Source of the DNA: Solanum dulcamara
Taxonomy: Eukaryota > Streptophyta > Magnoliopsida > Solanales > Solanaceae
NCBI RefSeq assembly: GCF_947179165.1
Contig: NC_077242.1
Span: 23,389,097 to 23,453,096 of the forward strand
Reading direction: 5' to 3'
Length of the DNA: 64,000 bases
The number at the start of each line of letters is the position of its first letter. Positions within the stretch are counted from its first letter, which is position 1. This document shows, in pieces, positions 43,226 through 53,687 of this stretch. The notes beneath the pieces were generated by a model, which worked only from the letters and a program-made list of their open reading frames with translations, ran no database searches and was not told the DNA's origin. The position numbers were made by a program, and so were the translations under genes.

Positions 43226-44402
43226 AGGTGATTTTACCTTAAATAAATTATCATACATATAAATTTCAATTAAACTAGAAAAATGAACATGCATTCCAAT
43301 TAAATTAGTATAATCTAACATCACTTATTAAAATTATGGGGAAACGAAATACCTCAAAAGATGTATTTTTTGTGGTGGCAGTGTTGCAGTGGCGACGGAC
43401 GGTGGTGGATAGCAACGAACAAAATATACTTTCTGTCATGTTTTTTATGTTTGCAAGCACATCAACACTTATAGCCTCACTTGAAGATTCTCCCATAAGA
43501 TTTTTTCAAGTAGTTTTTAACTTTTTCTTCACTAGTATTGGCGTGCTAAAAGTGTTGTTGGAAAAAATTACTATACTTATTTTTTAAATTATTTGTCAAG
43601 ATTCATATCAATTATCATTTCTTTCGTAAATTAAAAAAGGCACATATGGCAAAAAACTTTGTTCCCTTAATTCACTCTTAGTTTTCTATTCTGCTACTTT
43701 GTGCTCATGGTTCATTTGAGTGCTTATTATGCCTACTTTAATTTTTATACGACCATGTTCCTATTAGTTCCTACTGTGAGTATTTATTTGATGGCTTTAG
43801 GTTTGTCACTTTGTCTTCTTTAAGTGATTTTCAATGAAGATTTTTTTTTTGTGAATTATTAATAGTTAAATTGATAATTAGATATTAGCGATCAATAAAT
43901 AATCGATAATCAATTCACTGTATTTTAACAATTTTATAGAAGTTCAGTATATTTATAGCCTCAAAACCAAAGCGATCGTATAAGCAACCTATTTGAAAGT
44001 CATAGTTATATGAAATAATAAATAATTTTGTAATTCAATTATCAAGATTGAATAATATTTAAGTACCTTCAAAATAACAAGCAAAGAAAATTGTAGGTGT
44101 TGCAAATAAAGAAACTTTGGAGGGAATGGGATGAAAAGAGGAGAAGTAATCGAACTTGGAGGGAATAGCGAGAAAAGAGAATAAATAATCGGATTTTTCT
44201 AAATTGAGATAATATATTTATTACCTAAATCATGGTTTGAAAATTTACATTTATCAATTAAATTTTAGTTATAAAATTTAATTTATGCCATGTATCACCA
44301 ATTGAAGCAGGAACTTGGGGAAAATGACCCATTTTCCCCTTATCTCCTTCCTCTAGAAAGTATGTGAGAGTTATTCATTGTTAGTTACTTTACTCTCGCT
44401 CG
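43226..44402. repeat. Dispersed host repeat copy E
   Basis: 43440-43640 matches copies A and B (ACTTGAAGATTCTCCCATAA, TTGGCGTGCTAAAAGTGTTG), and 44330-44400 matches them again (CCTCTAGAAAGTATGTGAGA, CATTGTTAGTTACTTTACTC). About 43640-44330 has no counterpart. No gene is visible. Copia-3 interrupts this copy, which resumes at 49722. Confidence 0.65.
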
Positions 44403-44750
44403 AGTTACTTGCAAGTTGTCTTTTTTATTGGAGTCCATCAAAATATAATGTATCTCGTTAAAATCTTATTAGAAAAAACTCAATGAAAAAAGTCTAATGA
44501 AGGAAAAAGAGTACACACATCTGATAATACGCCTTGAGTGCTGCCTCATTAAAAACCTTACTAGAAAAATTCAGTGGGACAAAATCTAGACTAAGGAAAA
44601 AAGAGCGCAGTGCATATTATACTCCCCTTGATGAAGACATCATTTAATATCTCGAAGATGATGCATTTCAATCTTGTATCTCAATTTCACAAAGGTTGAA
44701 GTTGGCAATGCCTTGGTGAACACATCTGCTAAATTATCACTTGAACGAAC

Positions 44751-46090
44751 TTATTGAACATCTGTTTTACCTTTCTTTTGAAGATCATGGGTAAAGAAGA
44801 ATTTTAGTGAAATCTGTTTTGTTCTGTCTCCTTTGATGTATCCTCCCTTTAATTGAGTTATACACGCAACATTGTCTTCATACAATATTGTTGAAGCGTC
44901 TCTTGTGAAATAAAGGCCACATGTTTCTTGAATGTGTTGAGTTATTGATCTTAACCAAATGCATTTTCGGCTTGCTTCATGAATGACTATTATCTCTGCA
45001 TGATTTGAAGAAGTGGCAACCATAGTTTGCTTTGTTGAACGCCATTATATAACTGTACCACCACATGCAAATAAGTAGCCTGTCTGCGATCGACCTTTAT
45101 GGGGATCAAACAAATATCCTGCATCTGCATAACCAATCAATTCTGACGTGGATTCATTTGAGTAAAACAATCTCATATCTGTGGTCCCTCGGAGGTATCT
45201 GAATATATGTTTAATTCCATTCCAGTTTCTTCGCATTGGGAAGAACTAAATCTCGCTAACAAGTTTACTAAGAAAGTTATATCTGGTCTAGAATTTTTGG
45301 CAAGATACATTAATTCACTAATTAAACTAAGATATAGTATTTTAGCACCAACAAGCTCTTCATCATTTTCATGAGGTCAAAATAGATCTTTATTAATATC
45401 AAGAGATCTCACAACCATTAGGGTACTCAGTGGGTGTACTTTATCTATGTAAAATCTCCTTAAAATATTTTTTGTATATGTTGATTGATGGACAAATATC
45501 CCATTTGCAAAATGTTCAATTTGTAGACCAGGACAAAAAGATTTCTTTCCGAGGTCTTTCATTTCAAATTTCTTTTACAAACATTTTACTGCCTTCGAAA
45601 GTTTTTCAGGAGTTCCGATAATATTCAAATCATCAACATATACGGCTATTATGACAAATTCAGATCCAGACTTTTTCATAAAGACACAAGGAAAAATTGG
45701 ATCATTTTTATATTTTTTTAGCAAATATTCTCTAAGACGATTGTACCATATTCGCCCTAATTGTTTCAGCCCATATAAAGATTTTTGAAGTTTTATTGAA
45801 TAAGTTTCACGAAAATCTTTATATATTTCAGGCATTTTAAATCTTTCAGGAATTTTCATAAAAATATCGTTGTCTAGAGAACCATATAAATAGGCTGTGA
45901 CGACATCCATCAGATGCATGCCAAGTTTTTCATGAAGTGTCAGATTTATAAGATACCTAAAAGTAATTGCATCCATCATAGGAGAATATGTTTCCATATA
46001 ATCAATGTCAGGTTTTTGCGAAAATTTTGTGCCACAAGTCATGCTTTATATCTTACGACTTTATTTTTCTCATTTCATTTTCACACAAAG
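44751..46090 (-). pseudogene. pol: RT and RNase H of Copia-3
   Basis: RT (45575-46042): FSQKPDIDYMETYSPMMDAI, DVVTAYLYGSLDNDIFMKIP, SLYGLKQLGRIWYNRLREYL and the intact YVDD box in VIIAVYVDDLNIIG. A frame change near 45570 leads to KDLGKKSFCPGLQIEHFANG and STYTKNILRRFYIDKVHPLS (45377-45562). RNase H: GYADAGYLFDPHKGRSQTGY (45045-45236), SNHAEIIVIHEASRKCIWL and ILYEDNVACITQLKGGYIKG (44751-45023). Stops and frameshifts lie between these ORFs. Confidence 0.9.
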
Positions 46091-46990
46091 ACCCATTTGT
46101 ACCCCACTGGTTTTATACCTTCAGGTGTTCGGACTATTACTCCAAAAACTTCACATTTTTCAAGAGAAGCTAATTCAATTTGGATATCATCTTTCCATTT
46201 TAGCCAATCATTCCTCTGTCTACATTCATCCACATATTTTGATTCAAGATCCCCATTTTGTTGCACTATTTCAATAGCAACATAATAAGCAAAACTATTG
46301 TCGACAATTACATTATTTCAGTTTCATATTTTTCCTAATGAGACATAATTTATTGAAATTTCTTCATCATTTTCTGGTTCCTTAACCCTCTTCCAAGGTT
46401 TTATCAATCGTTGTCTCCTCGCTCTTTTGAGTAGGTTCTTTCATATTATGACCATCTTGATTGTTTGCTCCTTTTCTTTTTTGAGGATTTTTATCTTTGG
46501 AACCGATCGGTCTACCACGTTTTAATTGTGGTTTAGACTCATTTGCAATAATTAATTGTCCTACTGGGACATCAACTCGTATTGGAGCATTAATAGTTGG
46601 AATATGAGATTTAGTAACTCTTGATAGGTCAGTGAATGCATCTGGCAGTTGATTTGCAATATTTTGCAAATGAATTGTCTTTTGAACTTCCAGTTCACAT
46701 GTATTTGTATGAAGATCTAAATGAGATAGTGATAATACATTCCAATCTATTTTCTTTTTCAATTTCTTATTTTTTCCCTTAATATTGGGTATACTGATTC
46801 ATCAAAATGACAATCAACAAATCTTGCAGTAAATAAATCTCCAGTCATAGGTTCCAAATATTGTGTGATAGAAGGAGATTCATACCCAACATATATCCCC
46901 AATCTTCTGTGGGGTCTCATCTTTGTGCGTTGTGGTGGAGCAATTGGAACATGTACTGCACATCCAAATATTCTAAGATGAAAAATGTTC
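46091..46990 (-). pseudogene. pol: Integrase-RT linker of Copia-3
   Basis: This contains the integrase C-terminal region and the start of RT in broken frames. 46081-46266 reads RNDWLKWKDDIQIELASLEK, then REVFG-like CEVFGVIVRTPEGIKPVGYK. 46382-46762 reads KRGRPIGSKDKNPQKRKG, matching the Copia-2 linker (KRGRPLGSKDKNPRKRS). 46800-46980 encodes the VGPPQ...GIYVGYES-type segment with frame changes. Confidence 0.8.
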
Positions 46991-46995
46991 GTCTC

Positions 46996-47775
46996 TTAAC
47001 TAAAAGTCAATTGTAATAGGAATACTTCATGATAACTTGTGGGTCTAATCTGCACAAGACTTGCTGCATGCAAAATAGCATGACCCCATAATGAAATGAG
47101 AAGTTTTGTTCTCATAAGCATTGGTCTAGCAATTAATTGGAGACATTTAATCAATGATTCCGCTAGACCATTTTGAGTATGAACATGAGCAATCAGATGC
47201 TCAACTGTTATCCCAATGGACAAATAATAATCATTAAATGTCTGAGATGTGAACTCACTAGCATTATCGAGATGAATTATTTTTATTGCATAATCTAAAA
47301 ATTGTGCTCTTAACTTAATTATTTGAGCAAGTAATCTCGCAAATGTCATATTACGAGTTAATAATAAGCACACATCTGACCATGTAGTAAATGCATCTAT
47401 TAAAACCATATAATATTTAAATGGTTCACATGATGGGTGAATGGCCCCACATATATCTCCCTGTATACGTTCTACAAATGTTGGGGATTCAATTCTCACT
47501 TTGATTACTGATTGTCTAGTAATCAATTTTTCTTGAGAACATGCAGCATAAGAAAAATTTTTAAATTGAAGAATCTTTTGGTTCCTCGAAGAGTGTCCAT
47601 GTGAACTCTCAATTATTTTGTGCATCATATTAGAATCGGGATGGCCCAATCGGTCATGCCAAATAATAAAATTATTTGAGTTAGTAAACCTTTGATTTAC
47701 AATGGCATGTGTTTCAACCATGCTAATACTTGTGAAGTAAGCCGGATGAAAGAGCGGGTAAATTTTCAAGTACAA
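46996..47775 (-). pseudogene. pol: Integrase of Copia-3, zinc-finger Cys lost
   Basis: WHDRLGHPDSNMMHKIIESS supplies both His of the HHCC finger, but the first Cys is Tyr (FSYAACSQEKL, against FSCAACYQGKL in Copia-2). Catalytic core: Asp in RIQGDICGAIHPSC, Asp in IIHLDNASEFTSQTF, Glu in HTQNGLAESLIKCLQ, all present. It continues through SLWGHAILHAASLVQIRPTS. The frame is open for 259 residues. Confidence 0.9.
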
Positions 47776-48124
47776 ACTTTTTTCCTGACATCATTGTAGT
47801 AATGTAAAGATATTCATTATTTTCATCATTTATAGTCTCACTATGATAACCATTTTGAAAAATGTCTGTGAAACTTAATAAGTTTCTTTGAGACTTACTA
47901 CAATATAATACTTCATTAATTATTAAATTTGTTCCTCTGATAAGTACAACTTTAGCTTTTGCGGATCCTTCAATTAATCTTGTGCTATCAGATATTGTAT
48001 AACATTAGCTTCTTTCATAATCAAACAAGGGAAATATTTTTTATCTCTTGAAATAGTGTGTGTTGTGGCACTATCAACAAGACACATATCATTATAATTG
48101 ATTTTGGATCCAACTTATGACTAG
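47776..48124 (-). pseudogene. pol: Protease of Copia-3
   Basis: The reverse strand reads NYNDMCLVDSATTHTISRDK near 48040-48095, giving a D-S-A-T-T active-site loop, then KKYFPCLIMKEAN. After a single-base loss near 48000 it passes through several frames to the integrase ORF. No long ORF remains. Confidence 0.75.
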
Positions 48125-48310
48125 AGAATTTCCATATTCTTCATAAACAAAAAGATATATTATAAGAACGTGAAAAAGTAACAACATAAGAAACTTTAAG
48201 AAATTGCACTGCCTTAAAATTTTTTTTACGAAGGACTACATAATATCAAACATAATAGGAAAACAATAACTATTTTTATAATATTTATCCCTAGTTAGAT
48301 GATCGATTCT

Positions 48311-49330
48311 TCAGTCAATATTCATAAAATTTTCAGTTTCCAAATGAGTAATATTTGGTAGATTTTCAAAATCATCATCTTTATAAGCAAGATTTGCCTC
48401 AATATCATCATATTTATTTGAGGGAGTTGCTTCATTATCATCATTCCATAAATTCAAGTGCACCTCCACATTATTATCTCTTCTTTTGAGAGAAACTTGA
48501 TAAAGTTTCACAAAATAGTCGGGCGTACTACATTCACGTGTCCAATGATCCTTCATACCACACAAGTGACAAATATTGAATTTAGCTCTGGAAGAATTAT
48601 TTTGAGAAACTTTATTGTTCTCATGTTTATTTTCATCATGATGACGATAATCTTTTTGTCCTCGTCCATGTCCACAGTCACGATCGCGATAATTATTTTG
48701 TCTTGATTTAGACTGATTATGTGCTTTTACAACATTCGCTTCAGGGAGTGGAGCAGATCCAGTGGGATGGGCTTCATGATTTTTCATCAGCAAAGTATTA
48801 TTCTGCTCGGCCACAAGTAGGTATGTAATTAATTCAGAATATTTCTTAAATCCTTTTTCACAATATTGTTGATGTAGCAACACATTTGAAGCGCGAAAAG
48901 TGGAAAGAGTTTTCTCAAGTAAGTTATCATCAGTGATAGTATCTCTACATAATTTTAACATGAAACTTATCTTGTTAATAACAGAATTATACTCTGTCAC
49001 AGTTTTAAAATCTTGAAATAGAAGGTTTATCTAGTCATATCGAGCATTTGGTAACACTGTAAGTTTTAGGTGGTGATATCGATTCTTCAAATTAGTACAT
49101 AATTCAAGAGGGTCTTTCACAGTTAAATATTCAATTTTTAATAATTCATTAATATGATGACGGAGAAAAATCATGGTTTTTGCTTTATCTTGGCTTGATG
49201 CTTTATTTTCTTGTTTAATAGTATCACCAAAACCTTTAGCGTCAAGGTGAATTCATTATCAAGGATCCATGATAAATAATTTTTTCCGATAATGTCAAGT
49301 GCCACAAACTCAAGTTTTTAATAAATTTGA
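48311..49330 (-). pseudogene. gag: Gag of Copia-3
   Basis: The ORF 48311-49000 carries TEYNSVINKISFMLKLCRDT, LLHQQYCEKGFKKYSELITY and MKNHEAHPTGSAPLPEANVV. A basic stretch and a complete zinc knuckle CHLCGMKDHWTREC follow, ending ENFMNID. The N-terminal third continues to about 49320 in broken frames (DIIGKNYLSWILD). Homology with Copia-2 gag is clear, but divergence is larger than between Copia-1 and Copia-2. Confidence 0.87.
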
Positions 49331-49443
49331 CATGATAAAAACTGAAATAGAAATTAATTTAGAAATAAGAAAGATAACTAAAATTAAATTTCTTCATTAG
49401 ATATACCTAATATAGTAGTTAATTTGTCTGGAGAAAATTAGAG

Positions 49444-49459
49444 TTTCGTGCTGATAACA
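49444..49459 (-). promoter_or_regulatory. Primer binding site region of Copia-3
   Basis: The minus strand reads TGTTATCAGCACGAA next to the LTR. It shares TTATCAG-ACGA with the Copia-2 site (TTATCAGTACGAG). Confidence 0.65.
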
Positions 49460-49721
49460 TGTTATAAAATAAACTAACTTAGTAAATTAATAAGAAGGAG
49501 AGATAGTAAGAGCTGAGAGAGAATTGAGAGAATTTCTATTAGTATGTTTTTGTATTGCAACAGTGCCTTCTTATAGGCAAATTCTGAAGGAAAAAACGGC
49601 GAGTTACAATCCAAAAAGGCGTGAGTCTACTGAAAATACTATTCATCTACAGTGAAAATACTATTCACTATAGTGAAAGTGAATCCCATGAACATCCACT
49701 TTTTGACTTCTTTTTGCAACA
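49460..49721 (-). repeat. 5' LTR of Copia-3 (262 bp)
   Basis: The minus strand runs from TGTTGCAAAAAGAAGTC to TTATTTTATAACA. It contains the inverted pair TGAATAGT/ACTATTCA near 49630-49675 and CCTATAAGAAGGC, a TATA-like segment near 49570. Beyond 49721 the host repeat resumes (TATCCAAAGTGGTTCA). Confidence 0.82.
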
Positions 49722-49766
49722 TATCCAAAGTGGTTCATTTTTTTACGTGGATAACTAGTGCACCAG

Positions 49767-50560
49767 TCTAGGGTGACAAATAGTTGGATTGGATTGAATT
49801 TGGATGAATTGAATATGAATTGAGCCAAAATGAATTGGGTTACAATCCACCAATATAAAATATGGATAAATATGAATTTGATAAAATATGATTTTGGTAA
49901 AAACTATCTAACACACTTTAATCTCCTAAATCCAAAAAAAAAAATTAAATTAAAAAAAAATTGCTATTGCTCTAACCCCTACAAACCCCAATTCACCCCT
50001 AAATTATTATTTTTTAAATAATTAATTTTTCATATCACAACAAAATTTAGTTTTTCTTATACCCCCGTAACCCCCATCCCAACCCCTCACCCATCTACGC
50101 ATCGACCAACTAATTTTTTTTCCATTCCCCTATCTCCATCACCCCAATATTTTTTTAAAAAAATCAAAAAAATATTGCCCACCCGAATCCCCTCCCACCC
50201 ACCCCCACCTGGATCCCTATCCAAACCCTACCCTCCTCCCCCCTCCCCGTGCAAATTTATTTTAATTTTTTCTTAAAAATTTCAAAAAAAAAATGTATGC
50301 CCCCCGCCCCCTACCCATCCACCCTAACCCCACGCACCCCAATTTTCTTTAAAACAATTTAGTGAAATTAGAGATTTTTATTATAAGTGGTGATCTAATG
50401 GTTTATATGGATACCCATATTTTACCCATTTCCTTCATATTTGTATGAGCTTTTGAAATAGGTCAATTCATATTTACTCATTTAAAAAATATAAGCGATC
50501 CATTTAAATAAATATGAGTTAAATGAATTTATTTTACTTAGGTTGAAATTGCCACCCTTA
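49767..50560. mobile_element. hAT-like non-autonomous element
   Basis: Ends read TCTAGGGTGACAAATAG and, on the other strand, TAAGGGTGGCAATTTCA, typical of hAT-type GGGTGGCAA termini. Flanks are TGCACCAG (49759-49766) and TGCACCAC (50561-50568), an 8-bp target duplication with one mismatch, the hAT length. Removing the insert restores host repeat copy E as seen at 32380-32420. Inside are AT-rich ends and a C-rich centre (50050-50345). No transposase frame. Confidence 0.75.
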
Positions 50561-50568
50561 TGCACCAC

Positions 50569-51228
50569 CAAGAGAAAACACCATGGTTTTCATGTTTGCT
50601 TTAATTTCTACCGGAAAATAACAAAACTGTTTCATATATTTGAGTGTCCTTAAAATCTTACTCCTCTAAAATGTCCACCACATATTGCTAGTTCCACTCA
50701 GTTTTGAATTCCTTTTTAACCCCGAATTTGAAAAAACACCATATTTTTAATGCTTGCATTAATTTTAAATGAAAATGACATAGTTTTTACTATTTTACTA
50801 CTCACTATCTGTCACTGCTAAATAAAAATACACATTTCCAAATAAATAGAAAATCTAGGAAGATTAAGGGTGGACATGGTATGAGATTGCACGGTATTTG
50901 AAATTTCGGTACAGTAATTTTAGTATTCGATTTTTAAAATTATTATATCATTACCAAGTTAATTCGGTATGGTTCGGTATTTTGCGGTATAATAAGTTGG
51001 TAACCATAGTTTGTTCAACTTTCACTAATATATACACGCATAATAAAGTATTATGATTTCGACAATTAAAAAAAAGGCCTCAATTGTATTATACTAACAC
51101 GTTACACATGTAGAAATATATATTCAAAATAAAGTACAAACAACTTCTTTTGTTAATCAATTACATTTAAAATATATTTTCAATATTTATTTTATACTAA
51201 TACTAGGTTGCACAGGTATTAGTATTTT
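50569..51228. other. Host repeat copy E end and a second hAT-like terminus
   Basis: 50569-50720 continues copy E (AACTGTTTCATATATTTGAG, GTCCTTAAAATCTTACTCCT). Near 50868, TTAAGGGTGGACATGGTATG followed by several CGGTAT motifs resembles another non-autonomous DNA transposon end whose partner I did not find. Otherwise AT-rich with no gene. Confidence 0.45.

Positions 51229-51277
<49 letters not shown>
51229..51277. repeat. (AT)n microsatellite
   Basis: About 24 uninterrupted AT dinucleotides. Confidence 0.95.
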
Positions 51278-51279
<2 letters not shown>

Positions 51280-51295
51280 GCAACTATATACTTTC

Positions 51296-51740
51296 CCTAC
51301 TAAAAACAGTTCAAAAAACAACGGAAATATTAGCGACGGACTGCGTCGCTCAAAAAAGCAATGGACTTTGAGACCCTGTCCGTCGCTTTGTTTTGTATAT
51401 ATATATTTTTATTTTTTTTAATAAAAAGCGACGGATAGGGTCTATTTATCCGCCTCTTTTTTGGTGGATTTTTGCGCCATATATAAATATATTTAAAAAG
51501 TAATTATAAAATAAAACTAATGACGGATTCCGTCTCTTTTAATTAAAAATAATTAAATATTATTTAAAACTGGCATCTCTGTCCGTCGCTTTTTATTATA
51601 TTTTATTTATTAATTATTTTTTAAATGGGCGACGGATAGTGTCGCCCTATCCGTCGCTTTTTTGGTCAAAATGGTGGTCAACTACTTAAAAAAGCGACGG
51701 ACAGGGCGACACTGTCCGTCGCTCTTTCTGAAATATTTCA
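51296..51740 (+). mobile_element. Subterminal region of a CACTA-like element with GCGACGG dyads
   Basis: At least six copies of GCGACGG or its complement CCGTCGC (or TCCGTC) lie in 450 bp, several as inverted pairs around short loops (AAGCGACGGACAGGGCGACA followed by CTGTCCGTCGCT at 51690-51722). The start, CCCTACTAAAAACAG, resembles a CACTA terminus with one changed base. Such arrays bind the TnpA-type protein in CACTA elements; application here is inference. Confidence 0.6.
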
Positions 51741-52034
51741 AACCAGTTGCCTGACTTTTTGTTATTTTCTTTGCTCTCTCTCTCTCTCTAAACCCTCTCC
51801 CTTCTCTCTAAAAATCTGACCCTCATCCCCTTCGCCGCGTCGCCGCTGTTTGCCGCCGCCACGCCCTCCCCGTCGCCATTGTTGTCGTCGCCTCTCCCCA
51901 CCATCAGCTTCTCCGTATTGTTAATAATAAGGTTGGTTAGTTTAGGGTTTTAATTTTAAAAAAAATTAATTTGTTCATTTAATTTGTTTAATGTATCTTT
52001 CAAGAAGATACGTTCTAATAGTTGCACCATATAT
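51741..52034 (+). other. CT-repeat and GC-rich leader next to the dyads
   Basis: (CT)n at about 51775-51790 is followed by AAACCCTCTCCC, then a GC-rich 51830-51920 with repeated GCCGCC and CGTCGCC, and GGTTGGTTAGTTTAGGGTT. The layout resembles the transcribed leader of a plant gene or of a CACTA element. No ORF of use is present, and the next CACTA element cuts it at 52035. Confidence 0.45.
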
Positions 52035-52640
52035 CACTACAAGAAATATACTGTATTGTGGCACCATATGTCACTACAAAATGCTCCATAGTTGCCGCTA
52101 AAGGTATATAGCAACGACAATTGCTCCATTCGTAGTAGTTCCATAACTAAAGGTTATTTGTGATGATTAAATAATGTCGCCACAATAAGAAGTCATCTGT
52201 GGCGACATAATTCATCACAATATCTTAACAAATATGCCACAAAAAATAATAGTTTACAACACAAATATTTGGAAAGTCGGTCCTAAAATAAGACCTTTAG
52301 TGGAGACATATGGCGCCACAATTAGTTTATAAGTTTTTGTGGCAACTTTTATGTCGCCACTAAATATTGTTAGTTTAGTGGCAACAGAGTAGCCACAAAA
52401 AATTATAAACTAACTGTGGCAACTTTAATGTCGCTAATAAATATTGATATTAGTAGCATCTCCTATCGCTGCAAAAAAGTATAAACTATTAGCATCAACT
52501 TTGATTTCGCTGCTACATAATCAATAGTAGCGACTTCTTCTATGTGGTGCTACTATACTTAATTAATTAACAGCGACTTCTTCCGCTGCAAAATCCACTA
52601 AATGTCAGTGACAACTTTTATGTCATTGCAAAAGGTAATA
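52035..52640. repeat. CACTA terminus and subterminal repeats
   Basis: CACTACAAGAAATATA starts at 52035 and a second CACTACAAAATGC lies nearby. The following 600 bp repeat GTGGCGACAT, TTGTGGCAAC and TGTCGCCAC motifs in both orientations (for example 52160-52215, 52320-52430). Confidence 0.75.
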
Positions 52641-53190
52641 TTCATCTCATTACTAAAGAACAATATTCAGTGTTTTAAAATCAAATTCTCTAAAATTAGT
52701 ATATAGATATTAAAAACATCTAATAGTATTTCACAAAATTAGAACAAAAGTATTTCCGAGTCAAATATTATAAATACTTCCAGTACTAGAAATTCAACTT
52801 AATATTAGCTAGTACTTCAGTTATCATTGTATCTATATACATATGATAACAAGAAAAAAATTCGTGTATGCATATACATATGATCGAAAAGCAAAAACTT
52901 CCATTGCACGCCTTCAAACTACTTCTTGATTGGGCCCCATTGCCTAAGAACCTTGTCCATGAAAATAGAAAAACACACAATCAATTTCTTATTCGCATAA
53001 TCTAATCAAATTACTCGAATGAAATTGGTACTTCAAAGTTTTTTTCAGGGGACGAGACAATTCATCTACCAAATTTGATGATGATGTGGTCGAGAAAACT
53101 CACGGACACAGATCAGTACAATAGCCATAGATGTTAATGAAGAGGAATCCAGCAAAACCAACACCAAGAAAATTGAGCAAACACAAAAAA
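52641..53190. other. Interval between CACTA end and TnpA-like gene
   Basis: No coding similarity was recognised. Presumably 3' untranslated sequence of the minus-strand gene. Confidence 0.4.
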
Positions 53191-53677
53191 CTTTCAACAA
53201 GGTAACAATTTATTATATTCCAAAGGAGCAAGAGAAAGTACCTGTTGTATTCTAGTCATAATAGCAGCCATTTGTTCTTGGAACATGTTGTCTACTTCGC
53301 CTTTCATGTGTTCACGCTCCTCTTCCAATATTTTCTGCAAATCTTCTTTCATATTCTTTTTTAAATCAACATTCATTTGTTCACGTTCTTCTTGTAACTT
53401 TTGATCCATATCAGCTTGCATCTCTTGACGAATACTTTCCATCACCGAAGATACACTTGCCTCTATGTCTGCCTGATGTAGTTGAGTCTCTTTAGGAGGC
53501 TTCTTTCCATATTCTTTTTTTTGAACATAGCCTGATCTCTCACCAAGAACCGATGATAAAATCTCATCCCTAGTCATGGGATGCTCGATCTCTTCAGATT
53601 GTTCTTCAATAACAAGTTGTTGAAGTTGACCCTATAATAATATGTAATTATTTCACCAAAACATAACGTACATATTG

Positions 53678-53687
53678 AAAGTAACTT
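53678..53687. repeat. Left target duplication of LINE in TnpA-like gene
   Basis: AAAGTAACTT is repeated at 54841-54850, directly after the A-rich tail. Confidence 0.8.

Larger units (their letters stand above)
44403..49721 (-). mobile_element. Copia-3: minus-strand Ty1/Copia element lacking its 3' LTR
   Basis: From 49721 leftward: 5' LTR, primer site, gag, spacer, protease, integrase, RT, RNase H and 3' untranslated sequence homologous to Copia-1 and Copia-2 (ACGAGATACATTATATTTTG). The left edge joins repeat copy E with no polypurine tract or LTR, so the 3' end was deleted. It is of the same broad family as Copia-2 but clearly diverged. Confidence 0.88.

Noticed and set aside
46005..46277. 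Plus-strand frames of 60-120 codons over Copia-3
   Set aside because: Antisense shadows of the RT and linker region, which read clearly on the minus strand.
51775..51930. First exon of a host gene (CT repeat followed by GCC-rich sequence)
   Set aside because: No downstream exon is present and the stretch lies between two CACTA ends. Kept as a finding, not as a gene.
53194..53577. Coiled-coil protein resembling a structural host protein
   Set aside because: The N-terminal LGERSGYVQKKEYGKKPPKE wording and position downstream of a TNP2-type gene mark it as the second CACTA protein.
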